From Hygrophila difformis (Eukaryota > Streptophyta > Magnoliopsida > Lamiales > Acanthaceae), in contig JAOANR010000003.1 of NCBI GenBank assembly GCA_030278955.1, positions 57,467,628 through 57,531,627 on the forward strand: a stretch of DNA of 64,000 bases, in the 5' to 3' direction. The notes beneath the pieces are model-generated. The model had not been told where the DNA came from. It saw only the letters and a list, made by a program, of their open reading frames with translations, and did not search any database. A program made the position numbers and the translations under genes. Positions 22,111 through 33,299 of this stretch are shown here, piece by piece. The first letter of the stretch is position 1. Each line of letters opens with the position of its first letter.

Positions 22111-22850
22111 ACCTCGTCCTATTCTCCCCATTTTTTTTTTTTTTTGGTGTTTCTCTCAGACACAATACAAATCATTAATCAAAATCACTAACTTTAATTT
22201 GAAGCAAACGCGGATTTATGTGTTAAATAATCAACTCATTCGGGCATTAATTAAAGTTTCACCTTCATTTATTAAAGCGGCCAAAACACGCATTTTTCCC
22301 CCCTACCAACTTAATCATGCCTACACTACCAAAGATCAAGAGAATTAATTTAGTTTGCATTAATTATGGTGATTGACCTATTTATAATTTCTTTATTTGA
22401 ATAATGTCCTTTTAATAAATAACCCACAGAGACCATCTAGTAAACCAAACTAAAAATGAGTCCAACGAAGGGTTTGGATAGAGTGCTCAATAATTGACTT
22501 TCAGTATGTGCTGGCAAGTTGATATGATCAAGTGTATATTGTGTATTAATGAAGTGTGTGCTGAATATTTAATGTTGTCTAAACTGTATAAAAATACTAA
22601 ACACATACAAAACACTCATTCATCATATACAAAGCACTCACTTAGTACTTCAGCACGAACTGATTCGGGCTCCAGACCAAATCTCCGTAAGGGGCGCATA
22701 TATATGGAGTTTAATAAGGAGATCAATTATTTCAACAAAACGTACTTGATGGAAAGAGTTTGCATGAATTTTTCTTTTAAATTTTATTTTTACAAGTGAC
22801 AGCCAACTATGAGTAAAACCGTGGTGAAACCTCAAGCCACATTTAAGCGA
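22111..22850. other. Intergenic DNA, nothing recognised
   Basis: This is AT-rich with short chance frames only. No repeats with clear ends were seen. Confidence 0.4.
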
Positions 22851-23597
22851 CGTTTGGTTGGGTATCTTGGATGCCCCTGGGAATCTTCTGCAGGGAATGA
22901 CACATTCCCACGTTTGGTTGGGGTAATCTTTTAGGAAGGGATGTTAGATTCCCAACCAAGTGGGAATGTGATTCCCTTCAATACGCCAGGTAATCTTAGA
23001 TTACCAGGCATCTTCCATTTCATCTTACATTAAATTGTCATTTATACCCTTTTAAATTTTAAAACCATACATCAACCCATTTTAAAACTTAATCATTTTA
23101 TTATTTTTATTGAATTTTAATTTGATATAATAAAAATTCATTAATTGTTTAATTTATTTTTATTCTTTTTTGTGCCATAGAGTTTTTGAACATTTTCGAA
23201 GAATTTCACTGTATACAGTTTGCACATTCTATAAAATTGCAACAAACAAGTGGATTTAACTCATTCCAAGGTACAATTATCTTTCAAACGTAATATATGA
23301 TAATTTACGAACTAAAAATTTACAGACAATGCAGAGGAATTTTATTATAAATGACGAAGCATCGAATTAATGAGAAATAAGCTTCATGAGAACTATTAAA
23401 TAACAATTTTGAATTAAGGGCATTATAGTCTATTCATGTTATGTATGAATCTGAGATTCTCAATCCAACCAAACGCAGTAATCTTAAAATACCAAAAAAT
23501 AAGACTCCCAGCAATCTGACATTTCCAGCAATCTGACATTCCCAACAATCACATTCCCACTGGTAATCTAAGATCTCTCCAACCAAAAGCAACGTAA
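22851..23597. mobile_element. MITE with ACGTTTGGTTGG ends
   Basis: The left end GCGACGTTTGGTTGGGTATC and the right end TCTCCAACCAAAAGCAACGT are inverted relatives. Inner segments (GGGAATCTTCTGCAGGGAATG versus the ATTCCCACTGGTAATC region) also pair. It has no protein, and the target duplication is not clear. Confidence 0.55.
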
Positions 23598-23650
23598 ATG
23601 AAATTAGTTGGCAGTTCTCAGTGTATAATATGACACTGATGAATAGTTAT

Positions 23651-24968
23651 CGGCCGAAAGGGGAGTAACTCGAAATGCCAATTGCCAACCCTACATCCTA
23701 GTATGTATGAGCATGACTTACTATTATAGTAGTATTTGCTTACCGGCCGAATACAAAAATTATCCTTCGCATCAGTGACGGATCTAGAAAAAATTTAAGC
23801 GGGGTCACAAAAATAATAATTTAAATCTAAATTTAAATAGATTAAATATAATATTTAAATTTAAATATATTAAATATAACAATTAAAACATACCTCTTAC
23901 AAAGACTCTATACGATTTTTCATACTTTGGAATCGACTAATAACAGCTTCATTCATAATATTGAGGAGAGCTTCTTTCTCTATATCACAAATAAGAGAAT
24001 CGTTGATAAAAAAATTCGTCACCTATTCGATTTCGCAAATCAGATTTCACAAGCTTTTGGGGTCCCCACAAAAATTTAAGCGGGTGCACTAAACTAAGCA
24101 TAAATATTTTTTTACCTTACAACACAAATTTAAGTGGTGTCCCGTGCCCCGATAGTCAAAATGTGCGTCCGCCCCTGCTTCGCATAGCAAATGATGGCTT
24201 GAATTTGATGTAATTCCCCAGTGAAAAAAAGTCTGAACATTACTCCATCCGTCCCACCTAACGTGTCATGTTTGACCTTGACACTGTTTATTGTTCAACT
24301 TTGACTTAATTTTATTGCAAATATATATTTGAAGAAAAATAGTCGAGTTGAATCTTGTTATAATCGTATAATCATGTAGTTTTACAATATATATTTTATG
24401 TAATTTTTTGTTTTACATATTTTGATATATTAGCGATTGAAAATGTGCATTGGATTATATGTAAAAGTCAAACAAGACACCAAGAGACAATATGTAGAAG
24501 TATCTGTTGGGAATAGAACATGAACATCTAGAGATCACAAAAACACCAGAAACAATACCAAAATGACAAAACTAGTATACCCCCCTTTTGCCAATGGGTT
24601 TCAATAGAAATAATCCAAAATTGATCAAACCAAAACCAAATCAACCGAAGCAACTATAAAGCATAATAAAAGTGACACCAAGAATTTTATCTGTAAAACC
24701 CGAACTAAGTAATTTAATTATTGTTATTAAATAAATTTAATGAATTACAAATAACAGAGGACACATAAATAGTTTATTTCTTAATAAATACTACAACATT
24801 TTTTTAAATTAATAACTAGAATGATTCAATCTCGTAAAATCTTTTTTTTTTAAAAACAGTGACACTCATGTGTCGGCAAAGGTGTGTGGGAGCCAAACCG
24901 CACAAATTACAAAGGGGGATAAAGGGGAGGTATAGGGGGGCGGATGGGGATCGAACTCCCAACCTATG
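23651..24968. repeat. Left copy of a 1.3-kb segmental duplication flanking the chromovirus
   Basis: Starting CGGCCGAAAGGGGAG and ending ACCTATG, this matches 30525-31847 along its whole length at about 98% by eye, with small indels. It contains a Stowaway-like MITE (24241-24502, right end decayed) and the truncated SINE (24846-24968). The chromovirus 5' LTR follows directly at 24969. Confidence 0.9.
24846..24968 (-). mobile_element. SINE interrupted by the chromovirus
   Basis: This is the minus-strand SINE: the tail appears as a T run, followed by the reverse of the CACACACCTTTGCCGACAC and box B regions. It is cut at CCAACCTATG, where the LTR begins. Its left target duplication is AATCTCGTAAAATCTTTT (24828-24845). 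The intact equivalent is at 31722-31893. Confidence 0.8.
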
Positions 24969-25349
24969 TGTTGACCGGTAGCCGCCGGTAGCCGCCTGGT
25001 GGCTGGCCTTGTCCCGCCGTCCCGACACCTATGTGTTTACTGCTTTCCTAGAAGCCGTGTATAGTTTTGTGCAGCGTCTTGCTGTTGTGCCCCTCGGCAA
25101 GGCACTTCGGGTGGACTAGTTGGCCTTTCGGTCTCTAACCACATTTTTATGCCTTTTGTTTTGCAGTTACTGTAAGGCTCGTCTGCCGTTGTAATATAAA
25201 TTGAAGTATCCCATAGTTTCCGAAATAAGCTCAATGATGTCGTCCAACCCGACCCTTCGGATGGACCGTTTGGCGAAATAGTGCTGGGAATCAGTCTATT
25301 AGCCACACGGTGCGCCGCAGTCCCGATACAGACCCGGCGCCCCGTGACA
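24969..25349 (+). repeat. Chromovirus 5' LTR
   Basis: The 381-bp LTR runs from TGTTGACCGGTAGCC to CCCCGTGACA. It pairs with 30126-30524. Differences include GCCGCCGG versus GCCACCGG, GGCAAGGC versus GGAAAGGC, TCCGAAAT versus TCCGGAAT, and an extra TTGCTTTCTATTTAC-like stretch in the 3' copy. Confidence 0.9.
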
Positions 25350-25351
25350 GT

Positions 25352-25364
25352 TGGTATTAGAGCC
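25352..25364 (+). promoter_or_regulatory. Primer-binding site, initiator tRNA-Met
   Basis: TGGTATTAGAGCC lies 2 bp after the LTR. It differs by one base from TGGTATCAGAGCC, the usual initiator-Met site (compare 53149-53161). Confidence 0.8.
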
Positions 25365-25390
25365 GGCCTTCCGGAACAGGTGGTGGCATC

Positions 25391-28300
25391 ATGAGCGAGA
25401 GTGCATCAGGATCGAATTCGGAAACGGCAGGCGGGCACATCCCGGCGCGGCAGACTAGGACTACGACATTGAGGCTGGTTGACTTGGAGCTTGCAGAGGC
25501 AAGGCTCCGGTCGAAAGTTGAAAAACTTGAGACGGAGAATGCAGAGACAAGAGCCATCCTAAGTGAGTGCCAGGAGCTCTGTCGAACACTTATGAGTAAT
25601 GCCGAGGGCTCGCAGATGGCGATGACCCAAGCACAAGAGTTAGTTGACAGAGCTAAACTCGCACGGGCAGAGGCCCAAGCGAGGATGGAAGAGATGTCCA
25701 TCCAAATAAAACTACTACAGAGAGCTGTAAGTAGAGAGCAAGAAGTTGCTCCGAGTTCCGGCCCAAGAGTGCGTGTCCCGGAACCTCAGCGTTACACTGG
25801 CAACCACGATGCTAAGGAAGTCGAGAACTTCCTCTTTGATATGAATCAGTGCCTTGAGAATTCGAGTATTGAAAATGAAACGAGAAGGGTTTCTACGGCC
25901 ACGATGTATCTGGCGGGAGACGCCAAGTTATGGTGGCGTGGAAAATATGCTAAGATTCAGCAATGTAGATTGGCAATTGATACCTGGGTGGAACTGAGAG
26001 AAGCGATTCGGAGTCAGTTCTTCCCGGAAAATGTCGAATATCACGCTCGGAAAGCTCTGAGAGATCTAAGGCACACGTGAAATGTCCGAGAATATGTTAA
26101 AACTTTCTCGGCACTAATGCTCGACATCAAGGATATGTCCGATACGGACAAGTTGTTCGCTTTCATGGAGGGCCTCCATCAAGGAACGCGATTGGAGCTG
26201 CAGAGGCAGCGAGTGAATGACCTCAACTCTACGATGGCGGAAGCAGAAAGGCTTACAGATTATTACGACGACCGGAGGGACCGTCAAGGGCCCCCGGCCA
26301 GTATGCAACAAAAAGGAGGAGCACCTCGGCAGGGTCGGTCGGGCGCAAATCAGGGTGGCGGAGACCGCTCTATCCAAAAAGCCCCACCATCTCAAAACAA
26401 TATTCACCGATTCCGCCAGACGCCGGCCAGAGGCGAGGGGTCCACGAGAAGATCGGGATGCTTCTTGTGTGACGGCCCTCATCTACTTAAAGATTGCCCA
26501 AAGAAGCACGCCCTAAATGCGTTGCTAATTAAAGAGACAAGTGTCGCCCCGAAGAAGCGCAAGACAATCCATGTGGGGCAAGACGGGAGCGAATCGGAGG
26601 AGGAAAATTTAGGGGCTCTGCACCGAAGCGATGACGCTTTCGAGTACAGAGTCGCGGCGCGGCGCCAGATAAATAATACCCCTCAAGCTATGAATAAGAA
26701 GGGGCCGAAGAAAGGCAAAACCCAGGAAGAGATTCGACAGAAGAAAGGCCTCATGTTCGTCGACATCTAGATAAACGGGGTCGATATTCGGGCGTTGGTC
26801 GACTGCGGGGCTACTCACAACTATTTATCTGGCACCGAGATTCGTAGATTAGGGCTCAACCCCGAGAAAACTTCGGGAAGAGTCAAGGCCGTCAACTCCA
26901 CGCCCCAAGCTATTTTGGGGTTAGTCAAAAGAGTCCCATTCAAGATGGGCCCACTCGAAGGTGAGATCACTCTGTCAGTGATTACAATGGACGATTTCAA
27001 ACTCGTCCTCGGGTTGGATTTCTTCCGGGAAACCAACACCGCAGTGTTACCAAGCGGAGATGCTTTACTTGTAATGGGCAACAACCCTTGTATAATCCGT
27101 ACGCAATCAAGCGAACCAAGCCAGAAGAGTCTATCGGCAATGCAGTTCCATAAGGGTTATAAGAAGCATGAACCCTCGTACTTATGTGCGATCCGGTTCG
27201 AAGAGTTAGAAAAATCGGGATCGATTCCGGGGTCAATCAAGGACGTCCTACAAGAATTTGAAGATGTCATCCCGGACGAGCTACCCAAGCAGTTGCCCCC
27301 ACGAAGGGGAGTGGACCATGCGATCGAGCTGATTGCTGAAGCCAAACCTCCTGCAAGGGTCCCCTACCGCATGAGCCAGCCAGAGCTTGTGGAACTTCGT
27401 TCCCAACTTAAGGAGATGTTAGAGGGAGGGATTATCCGACCTGCAAAGTCTCCCTTTGGGGCTCCAGTACTGTTTCAAAAGAAATCGGACGGCACATTGC
27501 GGATGTGCTGCGATTATAGAGCACTCAATAAGCTGACTGTTCGGAATGTGTACCCCATCCCACTTGCTGCAGACTGCTTCGATCGCTTGAGTAAGGCGAA
27601 GTACTTTTCTAAAATTGACTTGCGATCGGGTTACTGGCAGGTACGTATTAAAGAAGGAGATGAGTCCAAAACAACGGTTGTAACTCGATATGGTGCATAC
27701 GAATTCCTGGTAATGCCGTTCGGTCTAACCAATGTACCAGCAACATTCTGTACGCTGATGAATGAGGTGCTTCAGGGTTTCTTGGATGAATTCGTGGTTG
27801 TTTACCTCGACGACATTGTGATCTATAGCGAAACCCTAGAACAACACAAGATTCATCTCCGAAAGGTACTGGCTCGGTTGAGAAAGTACCGTCTATATGC
27901 AAAACCCTCGAAGTGCTACTTTGCACAAAAGTCGATACACTTCTTGGGACACATAATTGAAGAGAGAAGGATTCGAGTAGACCCTAAGAAAGTGCAAGCC
28001 ATTGAAGAATGGCAGCCTCCGAAAAATGTTCACGATGTTAGGTCCTTCTTGGGGCTGGCTAACTATTATCGACACTTCGTCAAAGGGTATTCAGCCATTG
28101 CGAAACCATTAACGGACCTCACTAAGAAGACTGAGAAGTCGGAGTGGAACTCCCAATGCGAAGAAGCGTTTCGAGCGTTAAAACATGCTATGACCATGAG
28201 TCCAGTGTTGGCGTTGCCTGATATGGAGAAGTCGTTCGAAGTTGAAACCGATGCTTCCGATTTCGCCATCGGCGGAGTACTCCTTCAAGAGGGCCACCCC

Positions 28301-30148
28301 GTCGCCTACGAGATTCGGAAGTTAAAAGACCCTGAGAGAAGGTACTCTGCGCACGAAAAGGAACTTCTGGCAGTGGTGCACTGCTTGAGAACTTGGCGTC
28401 ACTACCTACTGGGGGCACCCTTTGTCGTAAGAACCGACAACTGTGCCACGAGTCATTTCCTTACTCAACCCAAGTTGTTGGGTGGACGACAAGCCCCTTG
28501 GCAGGAACTCTTATCAGAATTTGATCTAACCTTGTAGTATCAGGCGGGGTCCAAAAATAAAGTAGCAAATGCACTAAGTCGAAGGGAGGACCTAGCAAGA
28601 GAGCATATCCTAGCCTCTCTCTCAGCTAGTTTCGCAACAACAGAAGTAAAGAGTCTCATCAAACAGCTATCAGAAACTGACCCGGTTGCTAAGCAGTTGA
28701 AGGAATTAATCGAAACAGGTTCAACCAGACAGTTTTGGATCGAAGAGGGACTACTTTTAACAAAGGGTAACCGGCTGTATGTTCCAAAAGGATGAGATCT
28801 GAGGAGGCGACTAATAGCAGAGTGTCATGACACTCTGTGGGCAGGTCATCCGGGTGGGGAACGGACCCTGGCCTTACTGCAAAGAGCTTACTATTGACCC
28901 CAGATGGGTGACGACGTTGAAGCTTATGTACGATCATGCCTAATCTGTCAGCAAGACAAGGCCGATCATCACAGAATCAAGGGTCTCCTACAACCCTTGC
29001 CAACCCCTACGAGACCATGGGAGAGCATCTCCATGGATTACATATCGGCGTTACCAAATGTAGGAGACCTTGGGAGCATCATTGTGGTGGTAGATCGGTT
29101 CTCTAAGTATGCTACTTTTATGGCAGCATCCCAGCATGTCACAGCAGAAACCACGGCTCACCTCTTCTTCAGCCATGTGGTGAAGTATTGGGGTCTGCCC
29201 AAGGATATTGTAAGTGACAGAGATCAGAAGTTCACGAGCTTATTCTGGTCAGAGTTATTCAAGTTAATGGGATCAAATCTGAGTATGAGCTCGAGCTACC
29301 ACCCACAATCAGACGGACAAACTGAGCGATTCAACTCAATGCTCGAGGAGTACTTGAGGCACTTTGTGAGTGGCAACCAGAAGGACTGGGTGAAGTTACT
29401 AGATGCAGCCCAACTATGCTTCAACTCGCAAAAATGTTCCACAACAAATCGCAGTCCGTTCGAGGTTGTGACAGGACAACAACCCCTCCTCCCCCACACG
29501 TTGGATGCCACGCGGGGCTGGAGTTCCTCTCGTGCCGTTAACTTTGCGAAGGAATGGATAGAAAATTTGGAACTGGCTAGAAGCTACCTGAAGAAGGCTC
29601 AGAAACACATGAAGAAACACGCTGATCAGAAAAGGAGATTTGCCGAGTTCAAAATTGGGGACCAAGTCCTGGTGAAGGCCCCAGACCCCCTCTTGACAAA
29701 GTGCGTTCGAGGATGAGACCCTCGGTTTCTACAGAAGTATGTGATTCCGTGCACGATTTTGAAAAGAGTTGGGAACGTGGCTTATAGAGTTCAGTTGCCC
29801 TCTTGGTGGAAAATGCACAACGTCATTCACATGAGCCAATTGAAACTTTATACCGGTACCCAAGAAGATGTCGACCGCTGTTTGAAGACCCGCCCACAAA
29901 AAGAATTCGGGCAGATGCCAAAGAAACGTCCAGAAGCCGTTCTGGAACATCGTGTGGCACAGACTAAGAAAAGGAGGTATGACGAATACCTAGTAAAGTG
30001 GGCGGGATGTCCGCTTGAAGAAACCACTTGGGAGCGCGCCACAGAGAAGAATATGCTCAAGCCGCTCATTGAAGATTTTTGGAAAACCACGCGACGAGGT
30101 CATCGCCAAATCAGAGGAGGGACAATGTTGACCGGTAGCCACCGGTAG
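25391..30148 (+). pseudogene. Chromovirus gag-pol with chromodomain, six in-frame stops
   Basis: The whole 4758-nt span reads in one frame from ATG 25391. It is broken only by stops at 26078 (TGA), 26768 (TAG), 28535 (TAG), 28793 (TGA), 28895 (TGA) and 29714 (TGA). Domains: coiled-coil-like N-terminus; gag (MYLAGDAKLWWRGKY); knuckle CFLCDGPHLLKDC (26459-26497); protease VDCGATHNYLS (near 26797); reverse transcriptase with VYLDD (near 27800); RNase H (ETDASDFAIGGVL, near 28240); integrase zinc region (28820-28960) and core (SMDYIS, VSDRDQKF, QSDGQTERFN; 29030-29330); chromodomain RYDEYLVKWAGCPLEETTWE (29973-30032). Chromodomains direct insertion to marked chromatin. The protease has DCGA in place of DSGA. 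No frameshift is seen. It is dead as it stands. Confidence 0.9.
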
Positions 30149-30524
30149 CCGCCTGGTGGCTGCCCTTGTCCCGCCGTCCCGACACCTATGTGTTTATTGC
30201 TTTCTATTTACTGCTTTCCTAGAAGCCGTGTATAGTTTTGTGCAGCGTCTTGCTGTTGTGCCCCTCGGAAAGGCACTTCGGGTGGACTAGTTGGCCTTTC
30301 GGTCTCTAACCACATTTTTATGCCTTTTGTTGTGCAGTTACTGTAAGGCTCGTCTGCCGTTGTAATATAAATTGAAGTATCCCATAGTTTCCGGAATAAG
30401 CTCAATGATGTCGTCCAACCCGACCCTTCGGATGGACCGTTTGGCGAAATAGTGCTGGGAATCAGTCTATTAGCCACACGGTGCGCCGCAGTCCTGATAC
30501 AGACCCGGCGTCCCGATACAGACC
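30126..30524 (+). repeat. Chromovirus 3' LTR, right end rearranged
   Basis: It matches the 5' LTR until GACCCGGCG (30510). Then a second copy of TCCCGATACAGACCCGG follows and runs into CGGCCGAAAGG, the first bases of the flanking duplication. The terminal CCCCGTGACA is missing. The join shares the bases CGGC. Confidence 0.85.
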
Positions 30525-31847
30525 CGGCCGAAAGGGGAGTAACTCGAAATGCCAATTGCCAACCCTACATCCTAGTATGTATGAGCATGACTTACTATTA
30601 TAGTAGTATTTGCTTACCGGCCGAATAGAAAAATTATCCTTCGCATCAGTGACGGATCTAGAAAAAATTTAAGCGGGGTCACAAAAATAATAATTTAAAT
30701 TTAAATTAAAATAGATTAAATATAATATTTAAATTTAAATATATTAAATATAACAATTAAAACATGCCTCTTACAAATACTCTATACGATTTTTCATACT
30801 TTGGAATCGACTAATAACAGCTTCATTCATAATATTGAGGAGAGCTTCTTTCTCTATAGCACAAATAAGAGAATCGTTGATAAAAAATTCGTCACCTATT
30901 CGATTTCGCAAATCAGATTTCACAAGCTTTTGGGGTCCCCACAAAAATTTAAGCGGGTGCACTAAACTAAGCATAAATATTTTTTTACCTTACAACACAA
31001 ATTTAAGTGGTGTCCCGTGCCCCGATAGTCAAAACGTGCGTCCGCCCCTGCTTCGCATAACAAATGATGGCTTGAATTTGATGTAATTCCCCAGTGAAAA
31101 AAAGTCTGAACATTACTCCATCCGTCCCACCTAACGTGTCATGTTTGACTTTTTGACACTGTTTATTGTTCAACTTTGACTTAATTTTATTGCAAATATA
31201 TATTTGAAGAAAAATAGTCGAGTTGAATCTTGTTATAATCGTATAATCATGTAGTTTCACAATATATATTTTACATAATTTTTTGTTGTACATATTTTGA
31301 GATATTAGCGGTTGAAAATGTGCATTGGATTATATGTAAAAGTCAAATAAGACACCAAGAGACAATATGTAGAAGTATCTGTTGGGAATAGAACACGAAC
31401 ATCTAGAGATCACAAAAATACCGGAAACAATACCAAAATGACAAAACTAGTATACCCCCCTTTTGCCAATGGGTTTCAATAGAAATAATCCAAAATTGAT
31501 CAAACCAAAACCAAATCAACCGAAGCAACTATAAAGCATAATAAAAGTGACACCAAGAATTTTATCTGTAAAACCCGAACTAAGTAATTTAATTATTGTT
31601 ATTAAATAAATTTAATGAATTACAAATAACAGAGGACACATAAATAGTTTATTTCTTAATAAATACTACAACATTTTTTTAAAATTAATAACTAGAATGA
31701 TTCAATCTCGTAAAATCTTTTTTTTTTTTTTAAACAGTGACACTCATGTGTCGGCAAAGGTGTGTGGGAGCCCAAACCACACAAATTACAAAGGGGGATA
31801 AAGGGGAGGTATAGGGGGGCGGATGGGGATCGAACTCCCAACCTATG
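30525..31847. repeat. Right copy of the 1.3-kb duplication, with the empty insertion site
   Basis: It matches 23651-24968 with roughly 25-30 scattered differences. At its end the sequence runs on uninterrupted as ACCTATG-GTTGGGAG, whereas the left copy has the LTR after ACCTATG. This copy therefore shows the DNA as it was before the chromovirus inserted. It includes a Stowaway-like MITE at about 31113-31376. Confidence 0.9.
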
Positions 31848-31893
31848 GTTGGGAGAAGGGGGACTTGACCGCTATGGTAAGTGCCTAACCCCC
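31722..31893 (-). mobile_element. Intact SINE with 18-bp target duplications
   Basis: AATCTCGTAAAATCTTTT occurs at 31704-31721 and 31894-31911, exactly bracketing 172 bp. On the minus strand the body has a box B-like GGAGTTCGATCC, TTTGTAATTTGTG and ACACATGAGTGTCACTG followed by an A tail. This is a textbook SINE insertion and the undamaged counterpart of the SINE cut at 24968. Confidence 0.9.
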
Positions 31894-31940
31894 AATCTCG
31901 TAAAATCTTTTAATTCATCAAATTAACCCTTAATGCCACT

Positions 31941-32208
31941 TAAGGCCTTGTTCTCTTCGCCTGAAATAAGGTGTTTGATCTGAATTTTATAAGATCTGGT
32001 CTGGTCTGGTCTGATCTGATTAGATCTGGTCTGGTCTGATCTGATCTGATTACAACTATATATATAGTGTGATCTGATCTGGTCTGGTCTAATATGACCT
32101 GAATGAGTCTGGTCTGATCTGATTTGATCTGGTCTAGTCTGATATGGTCTGATTTTAATAAAAATAAGTAATAAGTCCTAAAAATAAGACCTACAGAACA
32201 GGGCCTTA
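31941..32208. mobile_element. MITE filled with GATCTGGTCT repeats
   Basis: The ends TAAGGCCTTGTTCT and AGAACAGGGCCTTA are inverted repeats. The interior (about 31975-32155) is a degenerate array of GATCTGGTCTGGTCT and GATCTGATCTGATT. It is flanked by TTA-like triplets, which would suit a PIF/Harbinger-type element, but the boundary is uncertain. Confidence 0.6.
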
Positions 32209-32294
32209 CTCAGTGTGCTATGTCCTATAAAAATAAAAATTGTGCAATGTCCACATGTAAACCTACTTGTAGATCAATTTGGATCAACTTGGTG

Positions 32295-32468
32295 GGAATG
32301 AAATTTGATCTAAGTGGTCATATTCATTGTCTTCCAATCATAGTTTGAAGGTTAGATTCCGACCCGCCTACTTATCCATCTCATTTATCTCCCTTTGTAA
32401 TTTATATGATTTGGCTCCCACACACCTTTTGCGAGATATAGGTGGTAATGTTCAAAAAAATAAAAGAA
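32295..32468 (+). mobile_element. SINE with 16-bp target duplications
   Basis: TTGGATCAACTTGGTG occurs at 32279-32294 and 32469-32484. Between them lies the SINE family body (CCCTTTGTAATTTATATGATTTGGCTCCCACACACC) and the tail TTCAAAAAAATAAAAGAA. The box A/B region is degraded. Confidence 0.8.
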
Positions 32469-32485
32469 TTGGATCAACTTGGTGT

Positions 32486-33299
32486 ATGTTTGATTTTTGT
32501 AAGAGGCTATTATTCTTTTCATTATTATTTTATCATTATATGTTTTGGGTGAAAATCTGGTAGCGCAATTTCCATCAATATCGAATCCTTCCCAAGTCCA
32601 AAATTAACATTATTCACACAAAGAATACAAGGAAAATTAACTTCAGAATCCCAATGGGCCCAATTCCGGTTTCTATTATTAGGAGTATTATTATACCAGT
32701 ATTCTTTTTTTTTTTTTTTTGTTTTTGTTTTTGTTTTTTCTAAAAAAAATTTGCTTTTTAATTCATCTCTAAATAAATAAAAATGAAACAGACGGGCGTA
32801 ATGTGGGTAAAAATAGTAACTGTGGAATTAAAAGAACTGAAAATAGTAACTGTGGCTTACATACGGTTGGATTACATTATTTTCAGTCAATTGAACTGAA
32901 AATAGTAACTGTGGCTGTAATCTCTCCCTTCATCCTTCTCCCGTGGGTAAAAAAGTCTACACCTTTTGCCACTTTTTACCACATACTGTGCCTCGAAATT
33001 CACTCCAGATGAACCAAATTCCCATCAAGTCACTAAAGAGATTCCACAAAGAGATAAAGAGTGGGAGAGAGAGAGAGAGGGGACTGTGTGTGTGAAGAAA
33101 GTTGAGGGAAGGTCCCTCAAAGATGACAGAGGGGAAAGGAAAAAACAAACCAGAAACATTACAGCTTGCAAATTGCAATCCATCCACACGGCATCATTAA
33201 CACAGATACACAATACATACATATTCCCCATAAATCATAATTAAAAGATTAATGGAGTACTACTAAACAATTAAAGAAAAAGAAAAAAATCTTTGTGAA
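32486..33299. other. Upstream region of the methyltransferase gene
   Basis: No gene is visible. GAACTGAAAATAGTAACTGTGGCT-type repeats occur near 32837 and 32895, with a third partial copy at about 32808. Poly-T (32703-32720) and GA-rich (33060-33082) tracts are present. The promoter of the next gene should lie in the later part, but no convincing TATA box was picked out. Confidence 0.4.

Larger units (their letters stand above)
24969..30524 (+). mobile_element. Chromovirus (Ty3/gypsy) retrotransposon, inactive
   Basis: Order: 5' LTR (24969-25349), initiator-Met primer site (25352-25364), one gag-pol frame with six stops (25391-30148), polypurine tract AGAGGAGGGA (30113-30122) and 3' LTR (30126 on). 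A chromodomain at the end of the frame defines the chromovirus class. The exact clade is not assigned. The LTRs differ at several sites and by one 14-15 bp indel, so this is older than the Athila copy. The right end is rearranged: the last LTR bases are replaced by a repeated GATACAGACCCGG and joined to the second copy of the flanking segment. Confidence 0.9.
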
